DNA of 64,000 nucleotides from positions 48,791 through 112,790 of the forward strand of contig DASRJE010000224.1 of the NCBI GenBank assembly GCA_035649635.1. Direction: 5' to 3'. The translations under genes and the position numbers were made by a program. Every line of letters starts with the position of its first letter. Positions within the stretch are counted from its first letter, which is position 1. The notes under the pieces were generated by a model. That model searched no databases, was not told the origin of the DNA, and saw only the letters and a program-made list of their open reading frames with translations. The DNA comes from Gp6-AA40 sp035649635 (GTDB taxonomy: Bacteria; Acidobacteriota; Vicinamibacteria; Vicinamibacterales; UBA2999). Below are positions 32,157-40,458 of this stretch, piece after piece.

Positions 32157-35054
32157 CTAGAACATCAACCGGAAACCGAACTGCGCCGTCCTCGTCTGCG
32201 CCGAAACAGGCTGCAGGTACTGCAGCAGGTTGCTCTCAACCGTGCCGATCCCATAGTTGTGCACGTTGAACATGTTGAAGACCTCCGCGATCCCATCGAT
32301 CGAGAAGCGTCCGCCCAATCGAATCCGCTGTTGGACACGCAGGTCGGTTCGATTCTGCTTGGGCGCGAGCAACGAGTTTCTGGCTATGATCGACCCATCC
32401 GGTCGCAGCCGTTGGCTGTTGGCGGCTCCCGTCTGCCGGAGATCAGCGCCCCAGCTGCTCGACAACCGAAGGCCTGCAGCGAAGAAATGAAGCGCGCTCA
32501 CCTGGAAGCCGCGGCCGACTTCCCAGATACCGCTGAAGACCGCTCGGTGTCGCTGGTCGTCGGAAGATAAGCCCCACTCGCCGCCCAGATCGGGAACCGT
32601 AGCGAACGGAACCGGCTCGAGACCGCTGAATGGCGGTGTATCCGCGTTCCACAGACCTGAGACCGTATACGTGGCGGACCCCTGCCAACGATCAGCGAAT
32701 CGTTTCTGGAACCCGGTTTGCAACGCGTGATAGCCCGAGCGCGCGAGGTGAGTATTCATCGAGACGACGCCCCAATCGGGATAGGGACGCAGGGCTCGGT
32801 TCGACGAAGGATTGTTCGCGCCTGTGGCCGGGTTGTATGACAGGTTGATGTTCTCGACGACATCCTTTTCGTCGCGGCCCTTGCTGTAGACGTAGTCGGC
32901 TTCGAACGACATCGTGTCGCCAAGCTGGCGTTGAAAGCCGACCGATGCCTGGAAGGTGCGTGGCAGGTTGACGTAGTCGAACGGTCCCACGAACTCCTGC
33001 AGATCGCGAATGAGGCACCCGGGCAAATTACCGTTGTTGTAACAGAACCGCCGCAGCGCCTGATCGTACGTCGGCAGCGGTTGCCCATTCGTCGGGTTTG
33101 CCGCGAAATCCGCGCGACCGTCGTTGGCGTATTGAATTACAACGATCTGCGCGTTGCCGGTAGCAAACGACTGATCGGCGCCGAGTGCATCCCCGTAGTA
33201 CAACCCCGTGCCGCCGCGTACGACCGTGCGTTCGCCCAGCTTCCACGCGAACCCGATTCGCGGCTGGATGTTGTCTATCTCGTTCGGCCGTCCCGCCTCC
33301 TGGAATGGCGGCAACGCGATGTCATTCGCGAACGCGTTGAACGATCCATCCCAACGAAGCCCGAGATTCAACGTCAGGTTGCTCGAGATCTGCCAGTCGT
33401 CCTGAGCCCACAGCCCGGCTTTCTGCGAGACCATGTGCACGTCGAAGTCGCCCAGTCCGACGCTGTAGGTGCTCACGAGCGGCGAAATCGCGGCGAGGTT
33501 CCACGTGTCGGCGTTGAACGCATCGGGAAAGAGCGCCGGAAGCGGAGTCGGCACCAGCGATCCGGGAAGGCCAGGCCGAGGTCCCCGCTGGTTGGCAGCG
33601 ACCGTCCCCATGCACTGCCGGCAGTTTGCCTGAATCTGATGACGACGCAGGAACTCGCCACCGGCGCGCATGTCGTGACGGCCGCCCGCGTCGTACGAGT
33701 ACGAGAAGTCGTCGCGGACGCTCCAGACATCCTGGTCCTGGTGCCGAGGGTGGAACTGGTTGCCGGCAATCGTAAAGCCGGTGAATGTAATGCGCGGAGA
33801 CCCGGTGGTGATGCCGTTGGCGCTCTGCCAGTGATTCGACCAGGTCGTCAGGTTATGGTTCTCGAGGTTGAAAAACGCGTAGCCGACCTTGACCTCGTTC
33901 AGCGTGTGATTGTTCAGCACCTGCGACAACTGGCCGAGCACCTCGTTGTTGTGTTCGGACGTCGTGTTCGTCGCGGCCGGATGCTGCTGGTTGCCGAGCC
34001 CGAACGGCTCGCCGAGCCGGCCTGCCGAAACCTTCCCCATCAGTCGAGTGTCGGTGGAGAGCTGGTAGTCCAAGCGAACTCCGCCAATCTTCTTGTTGTT
34101 CACGCCCTCGAGATCGACGTTGAATTCCGGGTACGGAGTGTTCCAGATGCTGGTCCGCGGCTCTCGCTCGTACTCGTAGTTCACGAAGTAGTGCAGCTTG
34201 TCCTGGACGAGCGGACCACCGAGCGTCGCGCTGTACTGCTGATTGTCGATTGGCTCGACACGGCCCAGCACCGGGTTGTAGGCGTTGAATTTGCTGTTGC
34301 GGAAGTTGCCTCGGAAGTTACCGGTAAGGCGGTTGCCGCCTGATTTGGTGATGGCATTGACCAGCACTCCCGATGATCGACCCTGGGTCGCGTCGAACCG
34401 GTTCGACAGGAACTGAAATTCCGCGATGGAGTCCTGGCTGAATCGCGGCTGCCCTCCGGTCCCGATATCGGCAGAGACCTGTTGACCGTCCATGTTCAAC
34501 TGGAACTCTCTGGCCTCGCCGCCGTTTCTGTCCGGCAGCGGCGTCGTCGCGTTGACTGCGAGCGTCTTGCTCCCAGGCGCAAGCAAGGCGAGCCCTATCC
34601 AATTGCGCCCGTTCACCGGGAGTTCCTGGATCTGGCGCGGATCGACGTTGCCGCCGAGACTCGAGGTCGCGACGTTGAGCAACGGCGATTCAGCAGTGAC
34701 CGTGACGGTTTCGACAGCAGTCGCTTCTAACATCGGCAAGTTGACCGTCATCACTTGTCCGACGCGCAGTTCCAGGCCCTCTCGAGTGACGGCGCGGAAT
34801 CCCTGGAGCTCCGCCGTCAACGTGTAGACGCCGGCACGCGCGGCTACTCGATACACGCCCCGCTCGTCGGTCACGGCCATGAACTTGTTGCCAGTGGCCT
34901 GGTGCACCGCCGTGATGGTTACTCCGGGAAGTACAGCCCCGGTGAGATCGGTCACCGTACCACTCAGTACGGCTTCCTGTGCGAACGCAATCGCTGGAAC
35001 AGTTGCGAGAAAGAGCAGAACCACGAGCAGTCGCCCGAGTAGTCGCAGCGTCAT
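32157..35054 (-). CDS. Oar-like TonB-dependent outer-membrane receptor, second copy
   Basis: A 965-aa receptor. GGAGG lies 6 bases before the ATG. A signal peptide (LLVVLLFLATVPAIAFAQ) is followed by a carboxypeptidase-regulatory-like domain (SGTVTDLTGAVLPGVTITAV, RGVYRVAARAGVYTLTAELQ), a plug with VNGRNWIGLALLAPGSKTLA, and a long barrel ending in FGFRLMF. It has exactly the same length as the receptor at 23937 but differs in sequence, so the ligand may differ. No SusD partner is present. It stands alone, convergent with the VWFA gene. Confidence 0.92.
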   Translation of the reverse strand: MTLRLLGRLLVVLLFLATVPAIAFAQEAVLSGTVTDLTGAVLPGVTITAVHQATGNKFMAVTDERGVYRVAARAGVYTLTAELQGFRAVTREGLELRVGQVMTVNLPMLEATAVETVTVTAESPLLNVATSSLGGNVDPRQIQELPVNGRNWIGLALLAPGSKTLAVNATTPLPDRNGGEAREFQLNMDGQQVSADIGTGGQPRFSQDSIAEFQFLSNRFDATQGRSSGVLVNAITKSGGNRLTGNFRGNFRNSKFNAYNPVLGRVEPIDNQQYSATLGGPLVQDKLHYFVNYEYEREPRTSIWNTPYPEFNVDLEGVNNKKIGGVRLDYQLSTDTRLMGKVSAGRLGEPFGLGNQQHPAATNTTSEHNNEVLGQLSQVLNNHTLNEVKVGYAFFNLENHNLTTWSNHWQSANGITTGSPRITFTGFTIAGNQFHPRHQDQDVWSVRDDFSYSYDAGGRHDMRAGGEFLRRHQIQANCRQCMGTVAANQRGPRPGLPGSLVPTPLPALFPDAFNADTWNLAAISPLVSTYSVGLGDFDVHMVSQKAGLWAQDDWQISSNLTLNLGLRWDGSFNAFANDIALPPFQEAGRPNEIDNIQPRIGFAWKLGERTVVRGGTGLYYGDALGADQSFATGNAQIVVIQYANDGRADFAANPTNGQPLPTYDQALRRFCYNNGNLPGCLIRDLQEFVGPFDYVNLPRTFQASVGFQRQLGDTMSFEADYVYSKGRDEKDVVENINLSYNPATGANNPSSNRALRPYPDWGVVSMNTHLARSGYHALQTGFQKRFADRWQGSATYTVSGLWNADTPPFSGLEPVPFATVPDLGGEWGLSSDDQRHRAVFSGIWEVGRGFQVSALHFFAAGLRLSSSWGADLRQTGAANSQRLRPDGSIIARNSLLAPKQNRTDLRVQQRIRLGGRFSIDGIAEVFNMFNVHNYGIGTVESNLLQYLQPVSAQTRTAQFGFRLMF

Positions 35055-35156
35055 CGAGTCCTCCGTGAGAGTCCCCGCGTACGAGCTTCTCCTCCCGATC
35101 CCGGGAGTACTTCACAGACTGGGTAGGACTGATATGGGAGTTTCTGACCTGCGAGA

Positions 35157-35185
35157 AGCTAACGCAAGGAAGGGAGCGACGTCAA
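35157..35185 (-). promoter_or_regulatory. Weak promoter candidate TTGACG-N17-TTAGCT
   Basis: On the minus strand a good -35 (TTGACG) is followed 17 bases later by a poor -10 (TTAGCT). The direction fits transcription of the TonB receptor. The weak -10 limits confidence. Confidence 0.3.
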
Positions 35186-35252
35186 CTGCAGGTCGATCGG
35201 TTCCTTCGCAACCACACGGATTGTTCTATCGCCTATGGCAGAGGTGACGTAC

Positions 35253-35320
35253 GTAGGCCGGGTCCTGGTTTTTGGACCCGGCTTACAAGGCGGGGCTAAA
35301 GCACAAGACCCGCCCCTACG
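35253..35320 (-). repeat. Double-hairpin intergenic repeat, copy B (opposite orientation to 9260)
   Basis: GCCGGGTCC/GGACCCGGC with loop TGGTTTTT, then a GGCGGGG...CCCGCCCC stem with an AAAGCACAAGA loop, ending CTACG. Read on the minus strand it follows the 9260 element closely: CGTAGGGGCGGGTCTTG, then AGCCGGGTCC, GGACCCGGCCTACG. The long CDS on either side are unaffected. Confidence 0.75.
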
Positions 35321-35344
35321 AATCGAGCGTGCGGGAGTTGGCAG

Positions 35345-36580
35345 TTACATCGACGCAGGCGTCTTCTGCATCACGCGGTCGACGATCTCCTTGAACTCGT
35401 CGGGCGTCAGCAGATCTTTCTTCTCGAACGACTTCGCCTTCACCTGCTGCAGCATCGCCATCCGCTCTTCGTCGGTGGCCTTGACGCCGAGCTTTTCGCA
35501 CCATTCTTCCATTGAAGGCGGTCCGCTGTTCTTGCCGAGCACGATGTTTACCGGCTTCTGACCGACCAGCTCCGGCGCGAAAGGCACGTACTCGAGCGGA
35601 TGCTCCTTGCGCGCGAGACGCACCCACCCGGCGATGATGCCCGACTCGACTTCGTAGAGCCTGTCACCAACGATGGGACGGTTCGGCGGCTGCTTGACCT
35701 TGGCGAGATCCATCACGAAGCGCGAGACGTCGACGAAGTTCTCGGTCTTGATACCGAGGTCCACGCCGTGGAGACACAACAGCGACATCACGACGTCCTC
35801 GACCGGGACGTTGCCGGCGCGCTCGCCGAGCCCGGTAATCGTCGTTTGCGCAACCGATGCACCAGCTGCCAGCGCAGCCACGGTATTCGCGACGCCGAGC
35901 CCGAAGTCCTGGTGACAGTGAATCTCGACCGGCTTCTTGAGTCGATCGATCACCTTCTTCACGACGTATGACACCGCGTCGGGCGTGCACACGCCCATCG
36001 TGTCCGCGATCGTCAGCGCATCCATGTGCCCTTGCGTCGCCACCTGCTCGACGATGTCGAGGAAGCGATTGAGCTCGGTGCGCGTGGCGTCGATGGTGAA
36101 GAAGACGGTGTAGAGGCCGGCGGCTTTCGCGGCCAGCGTGGTCTCGATCGACGCCTTCATGGCGCGCTCGACTGGCCAGCCGTAGCCGTACTTGATCATG
36201 TGGTCGCTGGAGGGAATCTCGATGACCACACCCGAGCAGCCGCACGCCTTGATGACCTCGATCTCCGACGGGATACAACGGGCGAACCCGAAGATCTCGG
36301 CTTTCAGTCCCAGCGCGGCGATGTCCGAAATCGCAGCCTTGTCCTGCGCCGAGACAGCCGGCATCCCGGCTTCGATGCGATGGATGCCCAGCGAGTCGAG
36401 CTTCTTCGCGATCGCGACTTTTTCCTCGCGCCGGAAGACCACGGCGGTCTGCTGCTCGCCGTCCCGCAGAGTAACGTCATGAATCTTGAGGTTGCCGCCA
36501 AAGGCCTGCTTTTGCCGGACTTCCGGCAGGTACGACCACGGGCTGCTGAACCATTTGTCTGTCTTCCAGGGCTCTTGCAT
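35345..36580 (-). CDS. DRE-TIM metallolyase family enzyme (isopropylmalate/homocitrate synthase-like)
   Basis: A 411-aa enzyme. The signature HDVTLRDGEQQTAVVFRREE gives the RD catalytic pair. Metal ligands are seen in VEIHCHQDFGLGVANT (HxH) and TGLGERAGNVPVEDVV (GxGERAGN). DALTIADTMGVCTPDAV and SIETTLAAKAAGLYTVFFTI are barrel strands. The family condenses acetyl-CoA with a 2-oxo acid, or splits such products (isopropylmalate, citramalate and homocitrate synthases, HMG-CoA lyase). The C-terminal 90 residues do not look like the LeuA regulatory domain. The exact substrate is not evident. The Mo-hydroxylase starts divergently 145 bases away. Confidence 0.85.
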   Translation of the reverse strand: MQEPWKTDKWFSSPWSYLPEVRQKQAFGGNLKIHDVTLRDGEQQTAVVFRREEKVAIAKKLDSLGIHRIEAGMPAVSAQDKAAISDIAALGLKAEIFGFARCIPSEIEVIKACGCSGVVIEIPSSDHMIKYGYGWPVERAMKASIETTLAAKAAGLYTVFFTIDATRTELNRFLDIVEQVATQGHMDALTIADTMGVCTPDAVSYVVKKVIDRLKKPVEIHCHQDFGLGVANTVAALAAGASVAQTTITGLGERAGNVPVEDVVMSLLCLHGVDLGIKTENFVDVSRFVMDLAKVKQPPNRPIVGDRLYEVESGIIAGWVRLARKEHPLEYVPFAPELVGQKPVNIVLGKNSGPPSMEEWCEKLGVKATDEERMAMLQQVKAKSFEKKDLLTPDEFKEIVDRVMQKTPASM

Positions 36581-36587
36581 CTCTGTA

Positions 36588-36673
36588 AACTCCCAAACTC
36601 AACGCCAACTTCCAACCCCAAACGGCCTAGAACACCCAGGATTGGGAGTTGGCGTGGTTGGGAGTTGGGAGTT
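36588..36673. repeat. 7-bp-period repeat with opposed arms, copy 2
   Basis: AACTCCCAAACTCAACGCCA (36588 onward) and TTGGGAGTTGGCGTGGTTGG (36642 onward) are roughly inverted repeats of the same 7-base unit (AACTCCC/TTGGGAG). They can fold back on each other, and the G-rich strand has runs of GGG every seven bases. It lies between divergent genes. Confidence 0.65.
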
Positions 36674-36724
36674 CCGCGCAGCAGGTGATGTTACGATCTG
36701 ACCTGTTACAAAGCAAAGCCCACG

Positions 36725-39550
36725 ATGCCGCAAATCCGCTTCACCCTGAACGGGAACGAGACCACCGCCTCCTACGAGCCGGGCATGCACCTGCTCGAGG
36801 TCCTGCGCGAGGAATGCGGAATCGTCTCCGCCAAGAACGGCTGCGCCCCCGAAGGCGCGTGCGGCTGTTGCCTTGTGATGATCGACGGCACGCCTGCCCT
36901 CTCCTGCCTGCGAAAGCCCGAGCAGACCGAAGGCCGCGACGTGGTGACGCTCGAAGGGCTGCCAGAAGATATCCGGAAGCGCATGGGCGATGCCTTCGTG
37001 CTTGAAGGCGGCGTCCAGTGTGGCTTCTGCATTCCGGGCATCGTCGTTCGCGCATCCACGCTCGTGCAGCAGGGTAAGACCGACGACCGAGCCGTGGTCG
37101 CAAAAGCACTTGACGGGCACTTGTGCCGCTGCACCGGCTATGGGCGCATCATCGACGCCATCCAGACCGCGGGTGAAGCGGCCGCGTGCGGCGACCAACT
37201 CACTCGCACGATACCGCGCAGGCATTCGTTCTTCGGTGAAGAGTTCGGGTTGACCCGCAACCCTGCCTTTGCCCCCTTCGACGTTGCTCAAGGGGCCGCC
37301 AGCGCGAGTCGAGGGGCCAACGGCAACGGGAATGGCAAGGGTCAGGGTGTCGGCCACTCGATCGCGAGACTGGGTGGAGCTGAACAAACGCTCGGCGACA
37401 AGCAGTTCATCGACGACATGCGCGTCCCGGGGATGTTGCATGGCGCGATGGTCCTGACCGAGCATCCGCGCGCTCGCGTCGTGAAGATTCACGTCGACGA
37501 GGCCGCGGCGATGCCCGGCGTAGTGCGCGTGTTCACGGCCGCCGACGTGCCCGGCTTCAGGGGCCAAGGGCTGAACGATGCCGACCAGCCGATCTTTGTC
37601 GCCGAAGGCGAGCTCACCTGCTGCGTCGCCGATTTCCTCGCCATGGTCGTCGCCGACACGCAGTTCCACGCACGGCAGGCGGCGGCGAAGGTTCGCATCG
37701 ATTACGACGTCCTCGAACCACTGACCGACCCATTCGAGGCGATGAAGCCGGGAGCACCACTGGTACATCCCTCTGACACCTTTGCGCCACGGCCGTCCAA
37801 CGTTCTGCAGCCGACGACGGCGTTCTCCCGCGGAGACGTGGACGCGGCTCTTGCCACGGCTGCTCACGTCATCGAGGCGACGTTCGAAACGCAGCCTATC
37901 GAGATTGCGTTCCTCGAGCCCGAGGCATGCCTGGCGATGCCGAGCGGGAATGGGATTCGCGTCTACACCGACAGCCAGGGTTCGGTGTACGACCACGCAC
38001 AGCTCGCGAAGATTCTCAAGCTCGATCCGAAGGACGTCGAAGTCACGCTGGTCGCAAGCGGCGGCGCCTTTGGCGCGAAGGAAGAGTTGTCGGTTCAGGG
38101 ACAGACCGCCATCGCCGCCAGGCTCCTTGGCCGGCCGGTCAAAACAGTGCTCACGCGTCAGCAGTCCACGCAGCACCACGTCAAGCGCCATGCGATGACG
38201 GTGAAACTCACGGTCGGCGCCGACGCCGACGGTCACCTGCTCGCACTGCGATCGCGAATCGTCGCCGACGCCGGCGGGTATCACACGACCAGCGCCAAGT
38301 GTGCGCTTCGCGCCGCGTGTCACTCCTGCGGCGTCTATCGCGTTCCCAATGTCGACGTCGAGGCCAGGGCGGTCTACACCAACAATCCAAACGCCGGTGC
38401 GATGCGCGGGTTCGGCAGCAACCAGGCGCAGTTCGCGATGGAAGGCATCATGGACATGCTGGCCGAGAAGGTTGGCGTGGACGGTTGGGACATCCGCGAA
38501 CGCAACATTCTCAATCCCGGCGACAAGCTGGGGACGGGCCAGGTCATGCGCGAGAGCGTGCGCGGCATTCGCGAGACGCTCGATGCCGTCAAGGACGTCT
38601 ACAAGAAGGCGAAGTACAAAGGCATCGGGTGCGGCATCAAGAGCACCGGGCTCGGCAACGGCACGATCGAAGGCGGTCACATCAAGATCCGTGTGCTCGA
38701 AGGCGGGCGCCTCGAAATCCTCAACGGCTACACCGAGATGGGCCAGGGTATCTACACGGCGACGATGCAGGCGGTGTGCGAGGAAACGCACCTGCCTCCA
38801 GACATCATGACCGTCTCGTGGGATAAGGAGCTTGGCGAGAAGTGCGGTGAGACGTGGGCGTCACGCGGCACAACATTGAGCTGCGCCGCGGCACAGCAGG
38901 CTGCCAGGAAACTGGCCGCGGACATGGAGTCGGTGCCGATCACGATCGAGCCGCGCTCGGCCGCGCACGACAACGCAACGCGGATGCATCAACTCCAGCC
39001 GCTTGCCGGTCGTGAATACAGCGGTGAATACGTTTGCAACTTCACGACCAGGCCCGGCACGCCGGAAGCCGTGCTGAACCCGACCACTCACCTCACGTTC
39101 AGCTATGCCGCGCAGGTCGTGTTGCTCGACGATGAGGGCAAACTCGATCGGGTCGTGGTGGCCAACGACGTGGGCCGCGCGATCAACCCGCGCCTCTGCG
39201 CCGAGCAGATGGAGGGCGGCGTCCACATGGGCCTGGGCTACGCGCTGTCCGAGAACTTCACATCGACAGGTGGAATTCCCGATTCGCTGGGACTGCGCGA
39301 AGTCGGCCTCATCTCCGCCCGGAATATGCCCGACGTCGACGTCATCCTGATCGAAGTGCCCGACGAGGTCGGCGGCTACGGCGCAAAAGGCGTTGGCGAG
39401 ATCGGGTGCGTCGCCACGGCCGGCGCAGTGGCCGGCGCGCTGCACTCGTACGATGGCGTCCGGCGCGTCAGCCTGCCGATGGACGATGCGCCCGCTGCGG
39501 CGGCGCTTCTGCCCAAGAAACGTCGCAAGGCAGCACGTCGTTCACAGTAG
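36725..39550 (+). CDS. Molybdopterin hydroxylase: fused 2Fe-2S and Mo-binding subunits
   Basis: A 941-aa protein of the xanthine dehydrogenase/aldehyde oxidase superfamily. Residues 1-160 are the CoxS-like [2Fe-2S] subunit: NGCAPEGACGCCLVMIDGTP and QCGFCIPG with LCRCTGYGRI. A linker (about 160-215) contains a Gly/Asn-rich run and a repeat-derived segment. Residues about 215-941 are the CoxL-like Mo subunit: VTLVASGGAFGAKEELSVQG, AMRGFGSNQAQFAMEGIMD, TEMGQGIYTATMQAVCEETH and the catalytic Glu in KGVGEIGCVATAGA. There is no FAD domain. The Fe-S/Mo fusion order recalls the selenium-dependent xanthine dehydrogenase family. It oxidises an N-heterocycle or aldehyde, but the substrate is unknown. 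Confidence 0.87.
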   Translation: MPQIRFTLNGNETTASYEPGMHLLEVLREECGIVSAKNGCAPEGACGCCLVMIDGTPALSCLRKPEQTEGRDVVTLEGLPEDIRKRMGDAFVLEGGVQCGFCIPGIVVRASTLVQQGKTDDRAVVAKALDGHLCRCTGYGRIIDAIQTAGEAAACGDQLTRTIPRRHSFFGEEFGLTRNPAFAPFDVAQGAASASRGANGNGNGKGQGVGHSIARLGGAEQTLGDKQFIDDMRVPGMLHGAMVLTEHPRARVVKIHVDEAAAMPGVVRVFTAADVPGFRGQGLNDADQPIFVAEGELTCCVADFLAMVVADTQFHARQAAAKVRIDYDVLEPLTDPFEAMKPGAPLVHPSDTFAPRPSNVLQPTTAFSRGDVDAALATAAHVIEATFETQPIEIAFLEPEACLAMPSGNGIRVYTDSQGSVYDHAQLAKILKLDPKDVEVTLVASGGAFGAKEELSVQGQTAIAARLLGRPVKTVLTRQQSTQHHVKRHAMTVKLTVGADADGHLLALRSRIVADAGGYHTTSAKCALRAACHSCGVYRVPNVDVEARAVYTNNPNAGAMRGFGSNQAQFAMEGIMDMLAEKVGVDGWDIRERNILNPGDKLGTGQVMRESVRGIRETLDAVKDVYKKAKYKGIGCGIKSTGLGNGTIEGGHIKIRVLEGGRLEILNGYTEMGQGIYTATMQAVCEETHLPPDIMTVSWDKELGEKCGETWASRGTTLSCAAAQQAARKLAADMESVPITIEPRSAAHDNATRMHQLQPLAGREYSGEYVCNFTTRPGTPEAVLNPTTHLTFSYAAQVVLLDDEGKLDRVVVANDVGRAINPRLCAEQMEGGVHMGLGYALSENFTSTGGIPDSLGLREVGLISARNMPDVDVILIEVPDEVGGYGAKGVGEIGCVATAGAVAGALHSYDGVRRVSLPMDDAPAAAALLPKKRRKAARRSQ
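37274..37318. repeat. CCCTTCGAC-type repeat lying in frame inside the Mo-hydroxylase
   Basis: CCCTTCGACGTTGCTCA and GTCGAGGGGCC frame about 45 bases that match the 15276 and 43753 repeats (same end motifs, same arm spacing, some changes in the middle). They encode residues about 183-198 (PFDVAQGAASASRGA) of the linker between the Fe-S and Mo domains. The reading frame is kept. Confidence 0.65.
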
Positions 39551-39606
39551 CCCCAGAGCCCACAGTACTCGCTCCTCGAATCGCCGTCGGTTCCATACTT
39601 AGGACG

Positions 39607-40458
39607 ATGTGGCAGATCAAGGGCAGAGACGCGGAAGGCAAGCCACGCGACCTGGCGTTCACGGAATTTCAATCTGGATCCAGAGAGGAAATTCACAAAT
39701 CGTTCGTTGATATCACCGGCGGCACGTCGTCGGAGATCTTCGATCGGGAAATGGCGCATCAGGATCCCTTGCCAGGCGTAGACGGAATCGAATCCTGGGG
39801 AAACCGCGCGGCGGATCTGACGGGCCCGGACGGCCTCCTCTACGATGCCCAACTCGCCAAAACGGAAAGCCAGGACGTGCCCGGACTGCTACTCCAACAG
39901 GCGGGGCAAACCTCCAGGCTGGCCGCGCGTGAGTTGCTCAAGCATTACGACGTGCGGTTGATGACATACGGCACACCTCACAAAGGCACGCCGCTCGCCA
40001 ATGCCGGCAAACGAATCTTCAGTGCGTTGCTGGCTGGCGGCCGGACCGCGCTACTGGCCAGCGGCGGCGCCGCCCTCGGCAGTGTGTTTTCCTGGGATCC
40101 TCCGTCCCTCGGGGGCAAGTTGCTGCTCAAGGGGATCCTGCCGAAGGGTTTTCCGCCGGGCCTCGACGCGATGCGTCCCGAGAGCGACTTCATTGGGAGC
40201 TTGAGCGCAGTGACGGAACCATATCCGCTGCGCACCTGGGGCGCGAAATGCGAGGTCGACGGGCTGCCGTCTGGCACTTTCGCATTTGCGATTCGCGATG
40301 CGATCTACGGCGCCTTCGGCGGTTCTGCCAACGATACTGTGGTCGGGGCGGCCTCCGCGACCGGCGCAGGAAAGGCGCAGAAGATATTCGACGCGTGTAC
40401 ACACTTTCAGTACTTTTCGGTTCCGGAGGTCAAAGCGGAGATTCAGTCGCTCTCGTGA
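39607..40458 (+). CDS. Lipase-like alpha/beta-hydrolase, apparently without its nucleophile motif
   Basis: A 283-aa product from the ATG at 39607, 56 bases after the Mo-hydroxylase stop. Middle and C-terminal parts look like the second half of a lipase-type hydrolase: VRLMTYGTPHKGTPLANAG (the GTPH.GTPLA strand after the nucleophile elbow), SANDTVVGAASATGAG (an acid-loop candidate) and ACTHFQYFSVP (a His candidate). The GxSxG elbow that should come about 40-60 residues before GTPH is not there. The first 90 residues are atypical, so the gene may be truncated, rearranged or a pseudogene. The stop overlaps the start of the GT87 gene by one base. Confidence 0.55.
   Translation: MWQIKGRDAEGKPRDLAFTEFQSGSREEIHKSFVDITGGTSSEIFDREMAHQDPLPGVDGIESWGNRAADLTGPDGLLYDAQLAKTESQDVPGLLLQQAGQTSRLAARELLKHYDVRLMTYGTPHKGTPLANAGKRIFSALLAGGRTALLASGGAALGSVFSWDPPSLGGKLLLKGILPKGFPPGLDAMRPESDFIGSLSAVTEPYPLRTWGAKCEVDGLPSGTFAFAIRDAIYGAFGGSANDTVVGAASATGAGKAQKIFDACTHFQYFSVPEVKAEIQSLS

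Larger units (their letters stand above)
35055..35344. other. 290-bp intergenic region upstream of the TonB receptor
   Basis: It holds the upstream part of the minus-strand receptor, with a candidate promoter at 35157-35185, and the double-hairpin repeat at 35253-35320. I see no gene in it. Confidence 0.55.

Noticed and set aside
36599..38791. 730-aa minus-strand ORF opposite the Mo-hydroxylase
   Set aside because: The plus-strand gene has Fe-S and Mo signatures throughout. The opposite frame is a codon-bias shadow.
36725..39550. Selenocysteine or frame-interrupting codon in the Mo-hydroxylase
   Set aside because: The frame is continuous from start to stop with no in-frame TGA, so no recoding is needed.
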